Assembly (NCBI RefSeq): GCF_018687455.1
Contig: NZ_CP061291.1
Coordinates: 1,240,001 to 1,304,000 of the forward strand
DNA length: 64,000 nt
Direction: 5' to 3'
DNA from: Polynucleobacter sp. TSB-Sco08W16
Lineage (GTDB): Bacteria > Pseudomonadota > Gammaproteobacteria > Burkholderiales > Burkholderiaceae
Both the position numbers and the translations under genes were made by a program. The notes beneath the pieces were generated by a model. That model did no database searches. It was not told where the DNA came from and worked only from the letters and a program-made list of their open reading frames with translations. Below, piece by piece: positions 42,712-51,829 of this stretch. Position 1 is the stretch's first letter. Each line of letters begins with the position of its first letter.

Positions 42712-43881
42712 TTGGATCAAAACTTATCTCAATCTTCATCCGCTATTGTCATCATAGGTAGTGGATTAGCTGGGTACACCGTCATACGTGAAATTCGTAA
42801 ACTGGATAAAGAAATTCCGATCACTTTAGTGACGAGAGAGCCTGGATACTTTTATTCCAAGCCGATGCTCTCCACTGCACTAGCCGGAAAGAAAGATGCA
42901 GCTCAATTGGTTTCCACGCCGGCAGATGGAATGGCTACTCAATTAGAAATTAATATCCTGGCTGAAACCGATGTCAGCTCTATCGAGCATGCTTCTAAGG
43001 AGATCAACACCAATAAAGGCGCAATTGCTTACGGCAAATTAGTTCTAGCATTAGGTGCGGATCAAATTCGCCTTCCCTTGCAAGGTAATGCGGTTAATGA
43101 AGTCTTGACCGTCAATGATCTTGAGGATTATGCAAAGTTTCGGACAGCTATTGCTGGCAAAAAGAAGGTGGCAATTCTTGGTGCGGGCTTGATTGGCTGC
43201 GAGTTTGCCAATGACCTCGTTCTGGGCGGCTTTGAGGTTGATGTAATTGACTTGGCGCCACAAGCTCTAGGCCGCTTAATCCCTGAGGCTGCTGCAAATG
43301 ACTTGCAGGAAAAACTCAGTGCTGCGGGAGTGCGTTGGCACTTCAACACTACAGTACAGACCATTGATCGCAAGCAGAATGAGCTCGATATTACGTTAGC
43401 GAATGGTGCAAGCATTAGCAGCGATGTTGTTCTCTCTGCAGTAGGATTAAAACCGAGACTTGACCTTGCTAAAGCAGCAGGCATTGCCACTGGTGTTGGG
43501 ATTCAAGTGAACCGTGAATTAGAAACAAGCGTACCTGATGTATTTGCACTCGGTGATTGCGCTGAAGTAGAGGGACTTGTTCTTCCCTACGTCATGCCCA
43601 TCATGCAAGCAGCTAGAGCATTGGCAGTGACGCTCACCGGAAAACCCACTGCCTTAACTTATCCTGCGATGCCTGTAATGGTGAAAACACCTGTATTAGC
43701 AACCGTAGTTTCTCCGCCCGCTAAGGGTGCTGTTGGTCAATGGAAATCAACGCCAGTTGATGGTGGGCTAGAGGCACGTTTTGAATCCAATGATGGCAAG
43801 CTGTTGGGCTTTGTTTTAATGGGTACAGCAACAGCACAACGGAGCGCCCTGACAAAAGAGTTGCCGCCCGTCCTAGCTTAA
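42712..43881 (+). CDS. Rubredoxin-NAD(+) reductase-like flavoprotein
   Basis: FAD/NAD(P)H oxidoreductase of 389 residues. The start is TTG at 42712 with AGGGAG upstream. The FAD motif IVIIGSGLAGYTVIREIRK opens the protein, the NAD motif VAILGAGLIGCEFANDLVLGG lies mid-way, and VFALGDCAEVEGLVLPYV is the second FAD motif. Similarity to AlkT/RubB-type reductases plus the position directly after rubredoxin support the function. A strong terminator follows. Confidence 0.88.
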   Translation: MDQNLSQSSSAIVIIGSGLAGYTVIREIRKLDKEIPITLVTREPGYFYSKPMLSTALAGKKDAAQLVSTPADGMATQLEINILAETDVSSIEHASKEINTNKGAIAYGKLVLALGADQIRLPLQGNAVNEVLTVNDLEDYAKFRTAIAGKKKVAILGAGLIGCEFANDLVLGGFEVDVIDLAPQALGRLIPEAAANDLQEKLSAAGVRWHFNTTVQTIDRKQNELDITLANGASISSDVVLSAVGLKPRLDLAKAAGIATGVGIQVNRELETSVPDVFALGDCAEVEGLVLPYVMPIMQAARALAVTLTGKPTALTYPAMPVMVKTPVLATVVSPPAKGAVGQWKSTPVDGGLEARFESNDGKLLGFVLMGTATAQRSALTKELPPVLA

Positions 43882-43908
43882 AACCCCCTTAATATGTTCC
43901 CGGAAAAC

Positions 43909-43937
43909 AAAAAGGCCCGCAAGTGCGGGCCTTTTCT
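43909..43937. terminator. Bidirectional terminator after rubredoxin reductase
   Basis: Perfect 12-bp stem AAAAGGCCCGCA / TGCGGGCCTTTT with a 2-base centre and A/T tracts on both sides. It also serves the convergent PuuD-like gene. Confidence 0.93.
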
Positions 43938-43955
43938 TTAATGCCTGAGGTGTGA

Positions 43956-44549
43956 TTAAGAAACGATCACGAACCAAGTAGTGTTGTGTGATTGAGCAAC
44001 CATCAAGAACAACATTGGTATAGAAAGCAATGTGTTCAAACGGGATGTCAACATTGCAACGCGAGCAGATTTAGCTTTTACATCAGCTTCAACAGTCACG
44101 ATACCAAGGGCACGTTTCTGGTTAGGCCAAATAATGAACCAAACGTTGAAAGCCATTACCAAAGCAATCCACATGCCTAGACCGATTGCACGGAATGGTG
44201 CTTGCAAGGTAAATGCTTGATGCGCATAGCCATTCAATGTCGCGACGATCAAACCTGTCAATACTGTGAACAATGCTGCATAACGGAACCAGAACAATGC
44301 TGCTGGAGCAATCACTTTACCGATAGCTGGTTTTTGTTCGTCAGGGATTTTTGGCATGGAAGGAATTTGCACAAAGTTGAAGTACCAAAGCAAACCAATC
44401 CACATCACACCAAACATCACGTGCAACCAACGGAATACGAATGGCAATTCAGCAGAGCTAAAGTTACCGCCCAAAGCGAGAATAATTAAAACGAGAAGCA
44501 CAAAACCTGCAAAAACTGTGCGTCCCAATGAGGTCAAAATTGAAGCCAT
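43956..44549 (-). CDS. PuuD-like (DUF989) integral membrane protein without cytochrome c domain
   Basis: Membrane protein of 197 residues with five or more helices. The segment FRWLHVMFGVMWIGLLWYFN, then PSMPKIPDEQKPAIGKVIAP, matches the N-terminal membrane domain of the urate hydroxylase PuuD family. The C-terminal cytochrome c domain of the characterised enzyme is absent, and no purine-degradation gene is adjacent, so urate oxidation should not be assumed. Histidines in the first helices could bind heme. Monocistronic, between a terminator and a 155-bp promoter region. Confidence 0.75.
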   Translation of the reverse strand: MASILTSLGRTVFAGFVLLVLIILALGGNFSSAELPFVFRWLHVMFGVMWIGLLWYFNFVQIPSMPKIPDEQKPAIGKVIAPAALFWFRYAALFTVLTGLIVATLNGYAHQAFTLQAPFRAIGLGMWIALVMAFNVWFIIWPNQKRALGIVTVEADVKAKSARVAMLTSRLNTLLSIPMLFLMVAQSHNTTWFVIVS

Positions 44550-44704
44550 GTGAGGATCTCCTATATAAGAATGCGTTGTAACTATAAACGATTCCGCTAA
44601 TTTTGTACGACTGGGCGAAATTCTATAATTCTTACTTAAAATAGTGACTTAGCCTGCTTTAGAGGGCAAAATTAGAAAAAACAATAAGCTAAAAGAGACA
44701 GTCT

Positions 44705-45685
44705 ATGCCTACCTCGCTTTTCCTCAAGTCGCTCAATTGCGCCCTTATAGCAATCTTGGGATGCTCCTTTAGCGCCCAAGCTCAAGAATTCCCACCCAAG
44801 AAGACCATCACGATGGTGGTTGGTTTCTCAGCAGGAGGCTCAGCAGATAGTGCAGCGCGCATCATCGCCAAAAAGCTGAGTGAAGATTTAGGGCAAAACG
44901 TCATCGTTGATAACAAGCCTGGTGCCGGCGGCAATATTGCTCATGCCTACACCGCTACCGCACCTGCGGATGGATCCGTCATTCTGTTTGGCTCAATTGG
45001 TCCATTATCAATTGCCCCACATCTGATGAAGCTCCCTTACGATCCTCAGAAAGATTTAGCACCACTAACGATGGGAGTCACTTTCCCAAATGTCTTAGTG
45101 GTGATTCCAGAGTTAGGGGTCAAGAATTTCAAAGAATATATTGCTCTTGCTAAAAAGAACCCAGGCAAGATTACCTTTGCATCAACAGGTAGCGGCTCAG
45201 CATCCCATTTACAAGGCGAACTATTGAATGTACGTGCTGATATTGATACCGTACATGTCCCCTACAAAGGTGGCAGCCCCGCTATGGTGGACCTCCTAGG
45301 CGGCAGAGTTTCATCCTATTATTCCGCTCTAGCGACTGCCGATCCCTACATTAAAAACGGCAAACTCATCCCTATTGCAACAACAGGCTTAAAGCGCGCG
45401 CCCACATTGCCGAATGTCCCAACGATTGCAGAGTCTGGCTATCCTGGGTTTGATGCCAGCAATTGGTATGCATTTGTGGCGCCTGGGAAGACACCGGACA
45501 TCATTTTGGAAAAGTGGAACAAAGCCTTGGTAGCAGTCTTGAAAGACAAAACTACAAATGCACAGTTAGCAGAACATGGCCTCACACCAAACCCTGGAAG
45601 TCGTGAAGATTTGGCAAAGTACATCGCCAGTCAATCGACTACTTGGGGAAAAATTATTGCAGATAGAAAAATAACTGCTGAATAA
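44705..45685 (+). CDS. Tripartite tricarboxylate transporter substrate-binding protein (Bug family)
   Basis: Periplasmic receptor of 326 residues. The signal peptide ends near FSAQAQEFP. Motifs: TITMVVGFSAGGSADSAARI, VDNKPGAGGNIAHAYTA, ADGSVILFGSIG and HVPYKGGSPAMVDLLGGRV. It is monocistronic: a 155-bp promoter region lies upstream and a terminator overlaps its stop. No permease gene is near. The ligand is unknown. Confidence 0.9.
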   Translation: MPTSLFLKSLNCALIAILGCSFSAQAQEFPPKKTITMVVGFSAGGSADSAARIIAKKLSEDLGQNVIVDNKPGAGGNIAHAYTATAPADGSVILFGSIGPLSIAPHLMKLPYDPQKDLAPLTMGVTFPNVLVVIPELGVKNFKEYIALAKKNPGKITFASTGSGSASHLQGELLNVRADIDTVHVPYKGGSPAMVDLLGGRVSSYYSALATADPYIKNGKLIPIATTGLKRAPTLPNVPTIAESGYPGFDASNWYAFVAPGKTPDIILEKWNKALVAVLKDKTTNAQLAEHGLTPNPGSREDLAKYIASQSTTWGKIIADRKITAE

Positions 45686-45708
45686 ATGATTCAGCAGTTA
45701 TTGTTTTT
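45671..45708 (+). terminator. Terminator overlapping the Bug receptor stop codon
   Basis: Perfect 13-bp stem ATAACTGCTGAAT / ATTCAGCAGTTAT with a 5-base loop, followed by TGTTTTT. The left arm encodes the last residues and the stop codon lies at the stem-loop junction. Confidence 0.9.
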
Positions 45709-45738
45709 CCTGAATTACCATCCAAGTAATTACTTTTA

Positions 45739-46515
45739 CTACTGAGCAGTCCAGCCACCATCCATATTCCAGGCGACACCACGAACCTCTGAGGCATCAG
45801 GGCCGCAAAGAAATACCGCTAACGCAGCCAATTGCTCAGGGGAGACAAACTCGCCTGAAGGTTGCTTCTCTGAAACCAAGGCACTCTTGGCGACCTCGTT
45901 AGAAACGCCATCACGCTCAGCGCGGGCATCCACCTGCTTTTGCACTAAGGGAGTTAGAACCCATCCAGGACAAATGGCGTTACAAGTAATTCCGGTACGT
46001 GCATTTTCAAGAGCGGTTACTTTAGTCAAGCCAACGATGCCATGCTTGGCAGCAACATAAGCTGCTTTTTGTGTAGAAGCCACTAAACCATGAACGGAAG
46101 CAATATTAATAATGCGACCCCAGTTACGTTTTTTCATCCCTGGGAGCGCATGATGCGTTGTATGGAATGCAGAACTTAAATTAATAGCAATGATGGCATC
46201 CCACTTATCAGTTGGGAAGTCTTCAATATTTGCTGTGTACTGAATGCCAGCGTTATTAATCAAGATATCCAATGAACCAAAACGTTTTTCGGTTTGCTCA
46301 ATCAGATCTTTGATCTCAGCAGGTTTACTCATATCAGCGCCGTGGTAATCCACTTCCACACCACAAGCCTTAATCTTTGCCATTGCTTCATCTTTTTCAC
46401 CAAAGCCATTAACCATGATGTTGGCGCCCTGCTTTGCCAAAGCAATTGCCATACCTAGACCAATACCGCTAGTGGATCCTGTAACTAGGGCTGTTTTACC
46501 TTTTAAAGAAGACAT
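45739..46515 (-). CDS. bdhA: 3-hydroxybutyrate dehydrogenase
   Basis: Short-chain dehydrogenase of 258 residues that interconverts 3-hydroxybutyrate and acetoacetate. The NAD motif TGSTSGIGLGMA and NNAG (ILINNAGIQ) are followed by the Ser-Tyr-Lys triad (ASVHGLVASTQKAAYVAAKHG). The C-terminal part VDARAERDGVSNEVAKSAL, the SEKQPSGEFVSPEQLA segment and the ending GGWTAQ are typical of this enzyme. With the phasin-like protein it points to polyhydroxybutyrate metabolism. Confidence 0.92.
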   Translation of the reverse strand: MSSLKGKTALVTGSTSGIGLGMAIALAKQGANIMVNGFGEKDEAMAKIKACGVEVDYHGADMSKPAEIKDLIEQTEKRFGSLDILINNAGIQYTANIEDFPTDKWDAIIAINLSSAFHTTHHALPGMKKRNWGRIINIASVHGLVASTQKAAYVAAKHGIVGLTKVTALENARTGITCNAICPGWVLTPLVQKQVDARAERDGVSNEVAKSALVSEKQPSGEFVSPEQLAALAVFLCGPDASEVRGVAWNMDGGWTAQ

Positions 46516-46567
46516 ATCAGTGCTCTCAAGAATGAAGAAATAAAAATATAGGATACAACGAGTGGTT

Positions 46568-47071
46568 CTAAATCAGATGCAACCAATGGCCTAATTGGTG
46601 CCAAAAACTATCTGGCACCAGAGTCAATAACCAGGTTAGCGTGAGGTAACGGAAAAGCTTGCCAAAAAACATATAAATCAGACATGGTTGCCATGCGAGT
46701 CTCAACCATCCCGCCGCAAGACATAAGGGATCACCAAAACCTGGTAGCCATGAGAGCAGCAAAATCTTGGGGCCCCAGGCCTCCAGCCAATCCTTGAGAC
46801 GAGAATCTTTTGGCTCGCCAACGGATTTCATACTTCTTCGGGCAATGAGGCCAAGCCACCAATCGAGCATGCCTCCAAGGGTGTTCCCAACAGTAGCCAC
46901 CACAATTGCAACCCAATAGAGCTGCGGATTTAGCGAGATATACCCAAAAAGTATGGGCTCTGAACCAACCGGAAGGAGTGTTGCCGAAACAAAGGAGCTG
47001 ATAAATACTGCTGGCAAACCCACTGAGGGCATACCAAACCATCCAAAAAAATGCTGTAAGGCTTGATCCAT
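46568..47071 (-). CDS. YqaA-type (DedA-related, VTT-like) membrane protein
   Basis: Inner-membrane protein of 167 residues with about four hydrophobic helices. The segment SFVSATLLPVGSEPILFGYI, the VATVGNTLGGMLDWWLG helix and LSWLPGFGDPLCLAAGWLRL match the YqaA/DedA group, thought to act in lipid or membrane homeostasis. It is monocistronic and divergent from the acyl-CoA dehydrogenase gene across 158 bp that contain a perfect 7-bp hairpin at 47104-47120. Confidence 0.82.
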   Translation of the reverse strand: MDQALQHFFGWFGMPSVGLPAVFISSFVSATLLPVGSEPILFGYISLNPQLYWVAIVVATVGNTLGGMLDWWLGLIARRSMKSVGEPKDSRLKDWLEAWGPKILLLSWLPGFGDPLCLAAGWLRLAWQPCLIYMFFGKLFRYLTLTWLLTLVPDSFWHQLGHWLHLI

Positions 47072-47103
47072 TAAATACTCACCCTTTTATCCATGACTTT
47101 CTG

Positions 47104-47120
47104 AGGGTTCTCTGAACCCT
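47104..47120. repeat. Hairpin AGGGTTC-TCT-GAACCCT in divergent promoter region
   Basis: A perfect 7-bp inverted repeat with a 3-base centre lies between the yqaA-type and acyl-CoA dehydrogenase genes. There is no T-run, so it is a possible operator rather than a terminator. Confidence 0.35.
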
Positions 47121-47229
47121 ACTGAAGCTATTTTGCCCTGTTTTACCCAATCTCCAGGATTTTCAAATCTTGCTTAAACTAGTGCCTTAAGCGCAAAAAT
47201 CAGCGTAAATCCTACTAAACGAGACATTC

Positions 47230-48399
47230 ATGAATCACCCCATACCTAAGCCGGATCAATACCAAGATATGCGCGAAGCATTGCGTGACCTTTGCAATAG
47301 CTTTGATTCAGCTTATTGGCAAAAGATTGATCATGAGCGTAGCTATCCTGATGCCTTCGTAAAGGCGATGACTGAGGCAGGTTGGCTGGCTGCACTCATT
47401 CCTGAGGAGTATGGTGGCTCTGGATTGGGATTGGCAGAAGCCTCAGTAATCATGGAAGAAATTAATTTTTCTGGGGGCAACTCTGGTTCATGCCATGGAC
47501 AGATGTACAACATGGGTACATTGCTTCGCCATGGCTCTGAAGCTCAAAAGAAAATGTATCTTCCAAAGATTGCTTCAGGTGAACTTCGCTTACAAAGCAT
47601 GGCAGTCACTGAGCCAACTACAGGCACAGATACAACCAAACTCAAAACTACTGCCGTCAAAAAAGGTGGCAAGTATGTAGTGAATGGTCAAAAGGTTTGG
47701 ATCTCTCGTATTCAGCATTCAGATTTGATGATTCTCTTAGCGCGTACAACCCCCATTAATGAAGTTCAACGCAAATCAGAAGGCATGTCGATCTTTATCG
47801 TTAATCTTGCCGATGCGATTGGCAACGGTATGGAAGTGAGACCTATTGCCAATATGGTGAATCATGAAACGAATGAAGTTTTCTTCGACAACCTAGAAAT
47901 CCCAGCGGAAAATTTAATCGGCACGGAAGGTCAGGGTTTTAAATACATCCTAGATGGCCTCAACGCGGAGCGCGTCCTCATTGCCGCTGAATGTATTGGC
48001 GATGCTTACTGGTTTATTGATCGCGCTAGACGTTATGCCAATGATCGCGTAGTTTTTGATCGCCCGATTGGTAAAAATCAAGGTATTCAGTTCCCGATTG
48101 CAGATAGTTATATTGAAACTGAAGCGGCCAATCTCATGCGCTTTAAGGCTTGTGAATTATTTGATCAACAACTGCCCTGTGGCCCAGAAGCTAATATGGC
48201 CAAGTTCTTAGCTGCAAAAGCATCATGGGAGGCTGCTAATGTTTGCCTACAGACCCATGGTGGATTTGGTTTTGCCAATGAATATGATGTTGAGCGAAAG
48301 TTTAGAGAGACGCGTCTTTATCAAGTAGCTCCCATCTCTACCAACCTCATCTACTCCTACGTGGCTGAGCATATTCTTGGTCTACCAAGATCCTTCTAA
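47230..48399 (+). CDS. Acyl-CoA dehydrogenase family protein
   Basis: FAD enzyme of 389 residues for alpha,beta-desaturation of an acyl-CoA. Family segments: LIPEEYGGSGLGLAEASVIMEE, MAVTEPTTGTDTTKLKTTA, VWISRIQHSDLMILLART and the C-terminal QTHGGFGFANEYDVERKFRE. It pairs with a CaiB/BaiF CoA-transferase 21 bp downstream, so the substrate acid is probably activated by CoA transfer and then oxidised. The acyl group is unknown. Confidence 0.9.
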   Translation: MNHPIPKPDQYQDMREALRDLCNSFDSAYWQKIDHERSYPDAFVKAMTEAGWLAALIPEEYGGSGLGLAEASVIMEEINFSGGNSGSCHGQMYNMGTLLRHGSEAQKKMYLPKIASGELRLQSMAVTEPTTGTDTTKLKTTAVKKGGKYVVNGQKVWISRIQHSDLMILLARTTPINEVQRKSEGMSIFIVNLADAIGNGMEVRPIANMVNHETNEVFFDNLEIPAENLIGTEGQGFKYILDGLNAERVLIAAECIGDAYWFIDRARRYANDRVVFDRPIGKNQGIQFPIADSYIETEAANLMRFKACELFDQQLPCGPEANMAKFLAAKASWEAANVCLQTHGGFGFANEYDVERKFRETRLYQVAPISTNLIYSYVAEHILGLPRSF

Positions 48400-48420
48400 T
48401 TTTCCTGATAGATATTGAAT

Positions 48421-49605
48421 ATGAGTATTCGCCCGCTAGATGGCATTACCGTAGTTTCTCTTGAGCATGCTATTGCTGCCCCTTTTTGCACACGTCAACT
48501 AGCCGATCTGGGTGCTCGGGTTATCAAAGTTGAACGTCCAGGTAGCGGTGATTTTGCAAGAGCCTATGACAAGCAAGTCAAAGATCTTTCCTCGCATTTC
48601 GTTTGGGTCAATCGCTCCAAAGAAAGCTTGACGCTAGATTTAAAGCAGCCAGCAGCCCTTGCGGCCCTAAAAACACTTCTTAAAACAGCGGATGTGTTGG
48701 TACAAAATTTAGCACCTGGTGCTGCAGCACGCATGGGTCTGACTGCCGAATTACTTCATCAAGAAAATCCGCAATTGATCTTGTGCGATATCTCTGGATA
48801 TGGCAACAATGGTCCCTATCGTGATAAAAAAGCCTATGATTTACTCATTCAGAGTGAGGCAGGATTTCTTTCGGTAACCGGAACACCAGAGACCCCTAGC
48901 AAGGCGGGAAACTCCATTGCTGATATTGCAGCAGGAATGTATGCGTATACCAATATCCTGGCGGCCCTATTGCAGCGGGGCAAAACAGGCAAGGGCTCAG
49001 TGATTGATGTTTCTATGCTTGAATCATTGGGCGAGTGGATGAGCTTTCCCTTGTATTACGCCTACGATGGTGCTGATGCGCCCTCTAGAAATGGCGCTTC
49101 TCATGCAACGATATATCCTTACGGCCCCTTCAAAGCAGGTGATGGCAAAACCGTCATGCTAGGTCTTCAAAACGAACGTGAGTGGGTACAGTTCTGCGAA
49201 ATCGCTCTAGAAAATCCAGACCTTGCCAAAGATGAACGCTTTGATAAAAATTTCAAGCGCAATGAAAAACGCTCTGAACTACTTGAAATTATTAATGCCT
49301 GCTTTAGCAAGTTGACATCTGAGCAACTGATTGCAAGATTAGAGAAGGCGCAAATTGCAAACGCCCACCTTAATGATATGGCGGGGCTTTGGAAGCACGA
49401 GCAGCTGAAGGCCCGTAATCGCTGGACTGAAGTAGACACACCAAATGGCAGAATTCCGGCACTGCTACCACCGGGCTTGAATGATAGCTACGCTTATCGC
49501 ATGGATCCTATTCCAGCAGTAGGTCAGCATACTGATTCCATTCTTCGGGAGCTTGGAATAACTGATGCAGAGATCATCAGTATGCGTTCGAGTGGTGCGG
49601 TCTAA
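48421..49605 (+). CDS. CaiB/BaiF-family (class III) CoA-transferase
   Basis: Protein of 394 residues from the ATG at 48421 that moves CoA between carboxylic acids. Motifs: LDGITVVSLEHAIAAPFCTR, RLPGSGD-like VERPGSGDFARAYD, YGNNGPYRDKKAYDLLIQ and SIADIAAGMYAYTNILAALL, which contains the catalytic Asp. It forms a unit with the acyl-CoA dehydrogenase. Its stop overlaps the stop of the convergent cardiolipin synthase gene. Confidence 0.9.
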   Translation: MSIRPLDGITVVSLEHAIAAPFCTRQLADLGARVIKVERPGSGDFARAYDKQVKDLSSHFVWVNRSKESLTLDLKQPAALAALKTLLKTADVLVQNLAPGAAARMGLTAELLHQENPQLILCDISGYGNNGPYRDKKAYDLLIQSEAGFLSVTGTPETPSKAGNSIADIAAGMYAYTNILAALLQRGKTGKGSVIDVSMLESLGEWMSFPLYYAYDGADAPSRNGASHATIYPYGPFKAGDGKTVMLGLQNEREWVQFCEIALENPDLAKDERFDKNFKRNEKRSELLEIINACFSKLTSEQLIARLEKAQIANAHLNDMAGLWKHEQLKARNRWTEVDTPNGRIPALLPPGLNDSYAYRMDPIPAVGQHTDSILRELGITDAEIISMRSSGAV

Positions 49606-51080
49606 AGTAGTGGCGAGGTGAGATGGGCAGCATTCTCTAAATAGTGGTGCCAACGGGGTCGTTTTTCCCAAACTTTCAAATCTACAAAATCAGATTGCGC
49701 CAAATAAGATTCAATCAATTTTTCTAGCTTAGCGCAAAAATCATCGTTGTAAATAATCAGGCTTATCTCAAAGTTCAGGCGCAGACTGCGTTGATCAAAA
49801 TTAACTGAGCCAAATATAGCAATTCTCTTATCAATTAAGAGGCTCTTGGTGTGCAGCAAGCCTCCATGAAACTCGGCAATCCTCACTCCCGCATTCAATA
49901 GGTCGCTATAGAAGCTTCTACTGCTCCAGGCAACCAATTTGGAATCATTCAACTTCGGAACAATCAAGGTCACTTTTACACCGCGGGCAGCCGCCGCCAT
50001 CAAGGCCTGGAGCAAGCCATCATCAGGACCAAAGTAAGGCGTAGTAATGGTTAACTCATCGCGCGCATCCATCATGGCTGACAACAGCACTTGATAAAGA
50101 ATATCGTCTCGATACACCGGGCCAGATGAAAACTCTTGCGCTAAAACGCCGCCTTCATGTGGTGAGACTGGTGGCTCACGATCATTGAAGTGGGTAATCT
50201 TAGGATTATCAACACTCCAGTCAAAAGAAAAAGTGAGTTCAAACTGGGATGCAACAGGGCCTTCAATGCGAACCATGGCATCTACCCACTCACCTACCCC
50301 AGAGTCCTGCTTAAAGGTTCGCGGATCAACCAAGTTCATACTTCCAGTCCAAACAACAGCACCATCAATCACGAATATCTTTCGATGCAAGCGCAAATCA
50401 GCGCGCCTGAACTGGAAGCGACCTATCTGGATTGGTAGAGCTTCAGTTACTTGTATGCCTGCATTTCTGAAACGTGCAGGCCAAGAAGACTTAAACCAAT
50501 CTTTACTTCCCAGCGAATCCAATAAAACGCGGCATGCTACACCACGCTGAGCCGCCGCTATCAAGGCCTCGCATACCCGATCCGCATCACCGCCTATAGC
50601 CCAGATATAAAACTCTAAGTGCAAACTTTTTTTAGCCTGGTTAATTTCATCAACAAAATTTTGTAAGATTTTTAATGAATCCGTATGCAATTCAATCTTA
50701 TTTCCGGCAATTACAGGAGATCCATTCTTAGATTCTGCTAGGAGACTTAAGGCCCTTCCTTCAAGCGGCAACTTCTCTCTATCGCCAATAAATTGCTGCC
50801 TCATGAGCTTCGTAATACTCTCGTATTCACGGTTCATACGAATAATTTTTCGAGTCAAAGCCCTTCCAACCGGACGCTCGCCAATCAAAACATATAAACC
50901 AATCCCCAGCAGAGGAAATGTCATCACAATGAATATCCATGCAAAAGCTACGCCAACCGGCCTTCTTACAGAGATAATTACGAAAATAAAATACGTAACC
51001 AACAAGAAGTGAGCCAATAAGATCAATCTCAAATTGAGCTCAGAGTGTGTGTTGGTAAAAAAGCTTAATAAGTCATTCAT
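49602..51080 (-). CDS. cls: Cardiolipin synthase (phospholipase D superfamily)
   Basis: Membrane enzyme of 492 residues that joins phosphatidylglycerol units into cardiolipin. Two N-terminal helices are followed by two HKD motifs: LHRKIFVIDGAVVWTGSMN and LHTKSLLIDKRIAIFGSVNF. The length and layout fit ClsA. The start overlaps the EEP-family gene by four bases (ATGA), so translation is coupled in the operon [2Fe-2S] protein - EEP - cls. Confidence 0.92.
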   Translation of the reverse strand: MNDLLSFFTNTHSELNLRLILLAHFLLVTYFIFVIISVRRPVGVAFAWIFIVMTFPLLGIGLYVLIGERPVGRALTRKIIRMNREYESITKLMRQQFIGDREKLPLEGRALSLLAESKNGSPVIAGNKIELHTDSLKILQNFVDEINQAKKSLHLEFYIWAIGGDADRVCEALIAAAQRGVACRVLLDSLGSKDWFKSSWPARFRNAGIQVTEALPIQIGRFQFRRADLRLHRKIFVIDGAVVWTGSMNLVDPRTFKQDSGVGEWVDAMVRIEGPVASQFELTFSFDWSVDNPKITHFNDREPPVSPHEGGVLAQEFSSGPVYRDDILYQVLLSAMMDARDELTITTPYFGPDDGLLQALMAAAARGVKVTLIVPKLNDSKLVAWSSRSFYSDLLNAGVRIAEFHGGLLHTKSLLIDKRIAIFGSVNFDQRSLRLNFEISLIIYNDDFCAKLEKLIESYLAQSDFVDLKVWEKRPRWHHYLENAAHLTSPLL

Positions 51081-51829
51081 AGCAACTCCAATTCAGCAGT
51101 AATACCTAGGTGATCTGATAATTTAAGCCATTCATACAAAATTTCAGCAGAATGGATTTTGATGCCTCGCACATAAATACGATCCATGGGCAGTAGAGGC
51201 TTAACGCTAGGAAATGTTCTCGCGGGTGCACCAGTTAATACCTCAAAAACCTCTTTAAAGCCCGCTTCTTGCATGGGGGCACTAACGCGATTGCGCCAAT
51301 CATTAAAATCGCCAGCAACAATGGTCGGAGCGCCATTAGTCAATACATCAATATGATGAATGATCTCTTCCAATTGACGCTCTCTACCTCGCTCAAATAG
51401 TGCAAGATGCACACAGAAACAATGAATGGCCGGCCTGAGTTCATCGAGTTGAATCATGCTATGTAATAGCCCTCGCTTTTCAAAGCGATATGCAGAAATA
51501 TCGTAATTCTGACCCTTGTGCAGAGGATGCTTAGAAAGAATGGCATTGCCATGATGGCCGTCTGGATACTCTACGTTTTTTCCGTAATGCCAGTCATGCC
51601 AAAAATCTTCAGAGAAAAAGTGAGTTAACTCGGTAAGGGGCCATGAGCTAAATCGTCTAGTCCTACCTCGATGTTCTTGCTGTAGCTCTTGGAGAAATAA
51701 TAGATCGGGATGATGGCTTCTCATCCTTTGGCGCAATTGATGAATTGTGGAATAGCGATGCAAGGGCGACATTCCTTTATGCACATTCATGCTCATGACG
51801 GTGAAGCGCATACCCTTACCTATTGACAT
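51077..51829 (-). CDS. Endonuclease/exonuclease/phosphatase (EEP) family protein
   Basis: Metal-dependent hydrolase of 250 residues from the ATG at 51829, which overlaps the previous stop by one base (TAATG). EEP signatures: MSMNVHKGMSPL, FLQELQQEH, GDFNDWRNRV and LKLSDHLGITAEL with the catalytic His. Such proteins cut nucleic acids or phospho-lipids/inositides; the coupling to cardiolipin synthase hints at a membrane-lipid role, which is inference. In E. coli a similar EEP gene (ybhP) lies beside clsB. Confidence 0.85.
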   Translation of the reverse strand: MSIGKGMRFTVMSMNVHKGMSPLHRYSTIHQLRQRMRSHHPDLLFLQELQQEHRGRTRRFSSWPLTELTHFFSEDFWHDWHYGKNVEYPDGHHGNAILSKHPLHKGQNYDISAYRFEKRGLLHSMIQLDELRPAIHCFCVHLALFERGRERQLEEIIHHIDVLTNGAPTIVAGDFNDWRNRVSAPMQEAGFKEVFEVLTGAPARTFPSVKPLLPMDRIYVRGIKIHSAEILYEWLKLSDHLGITAELELL

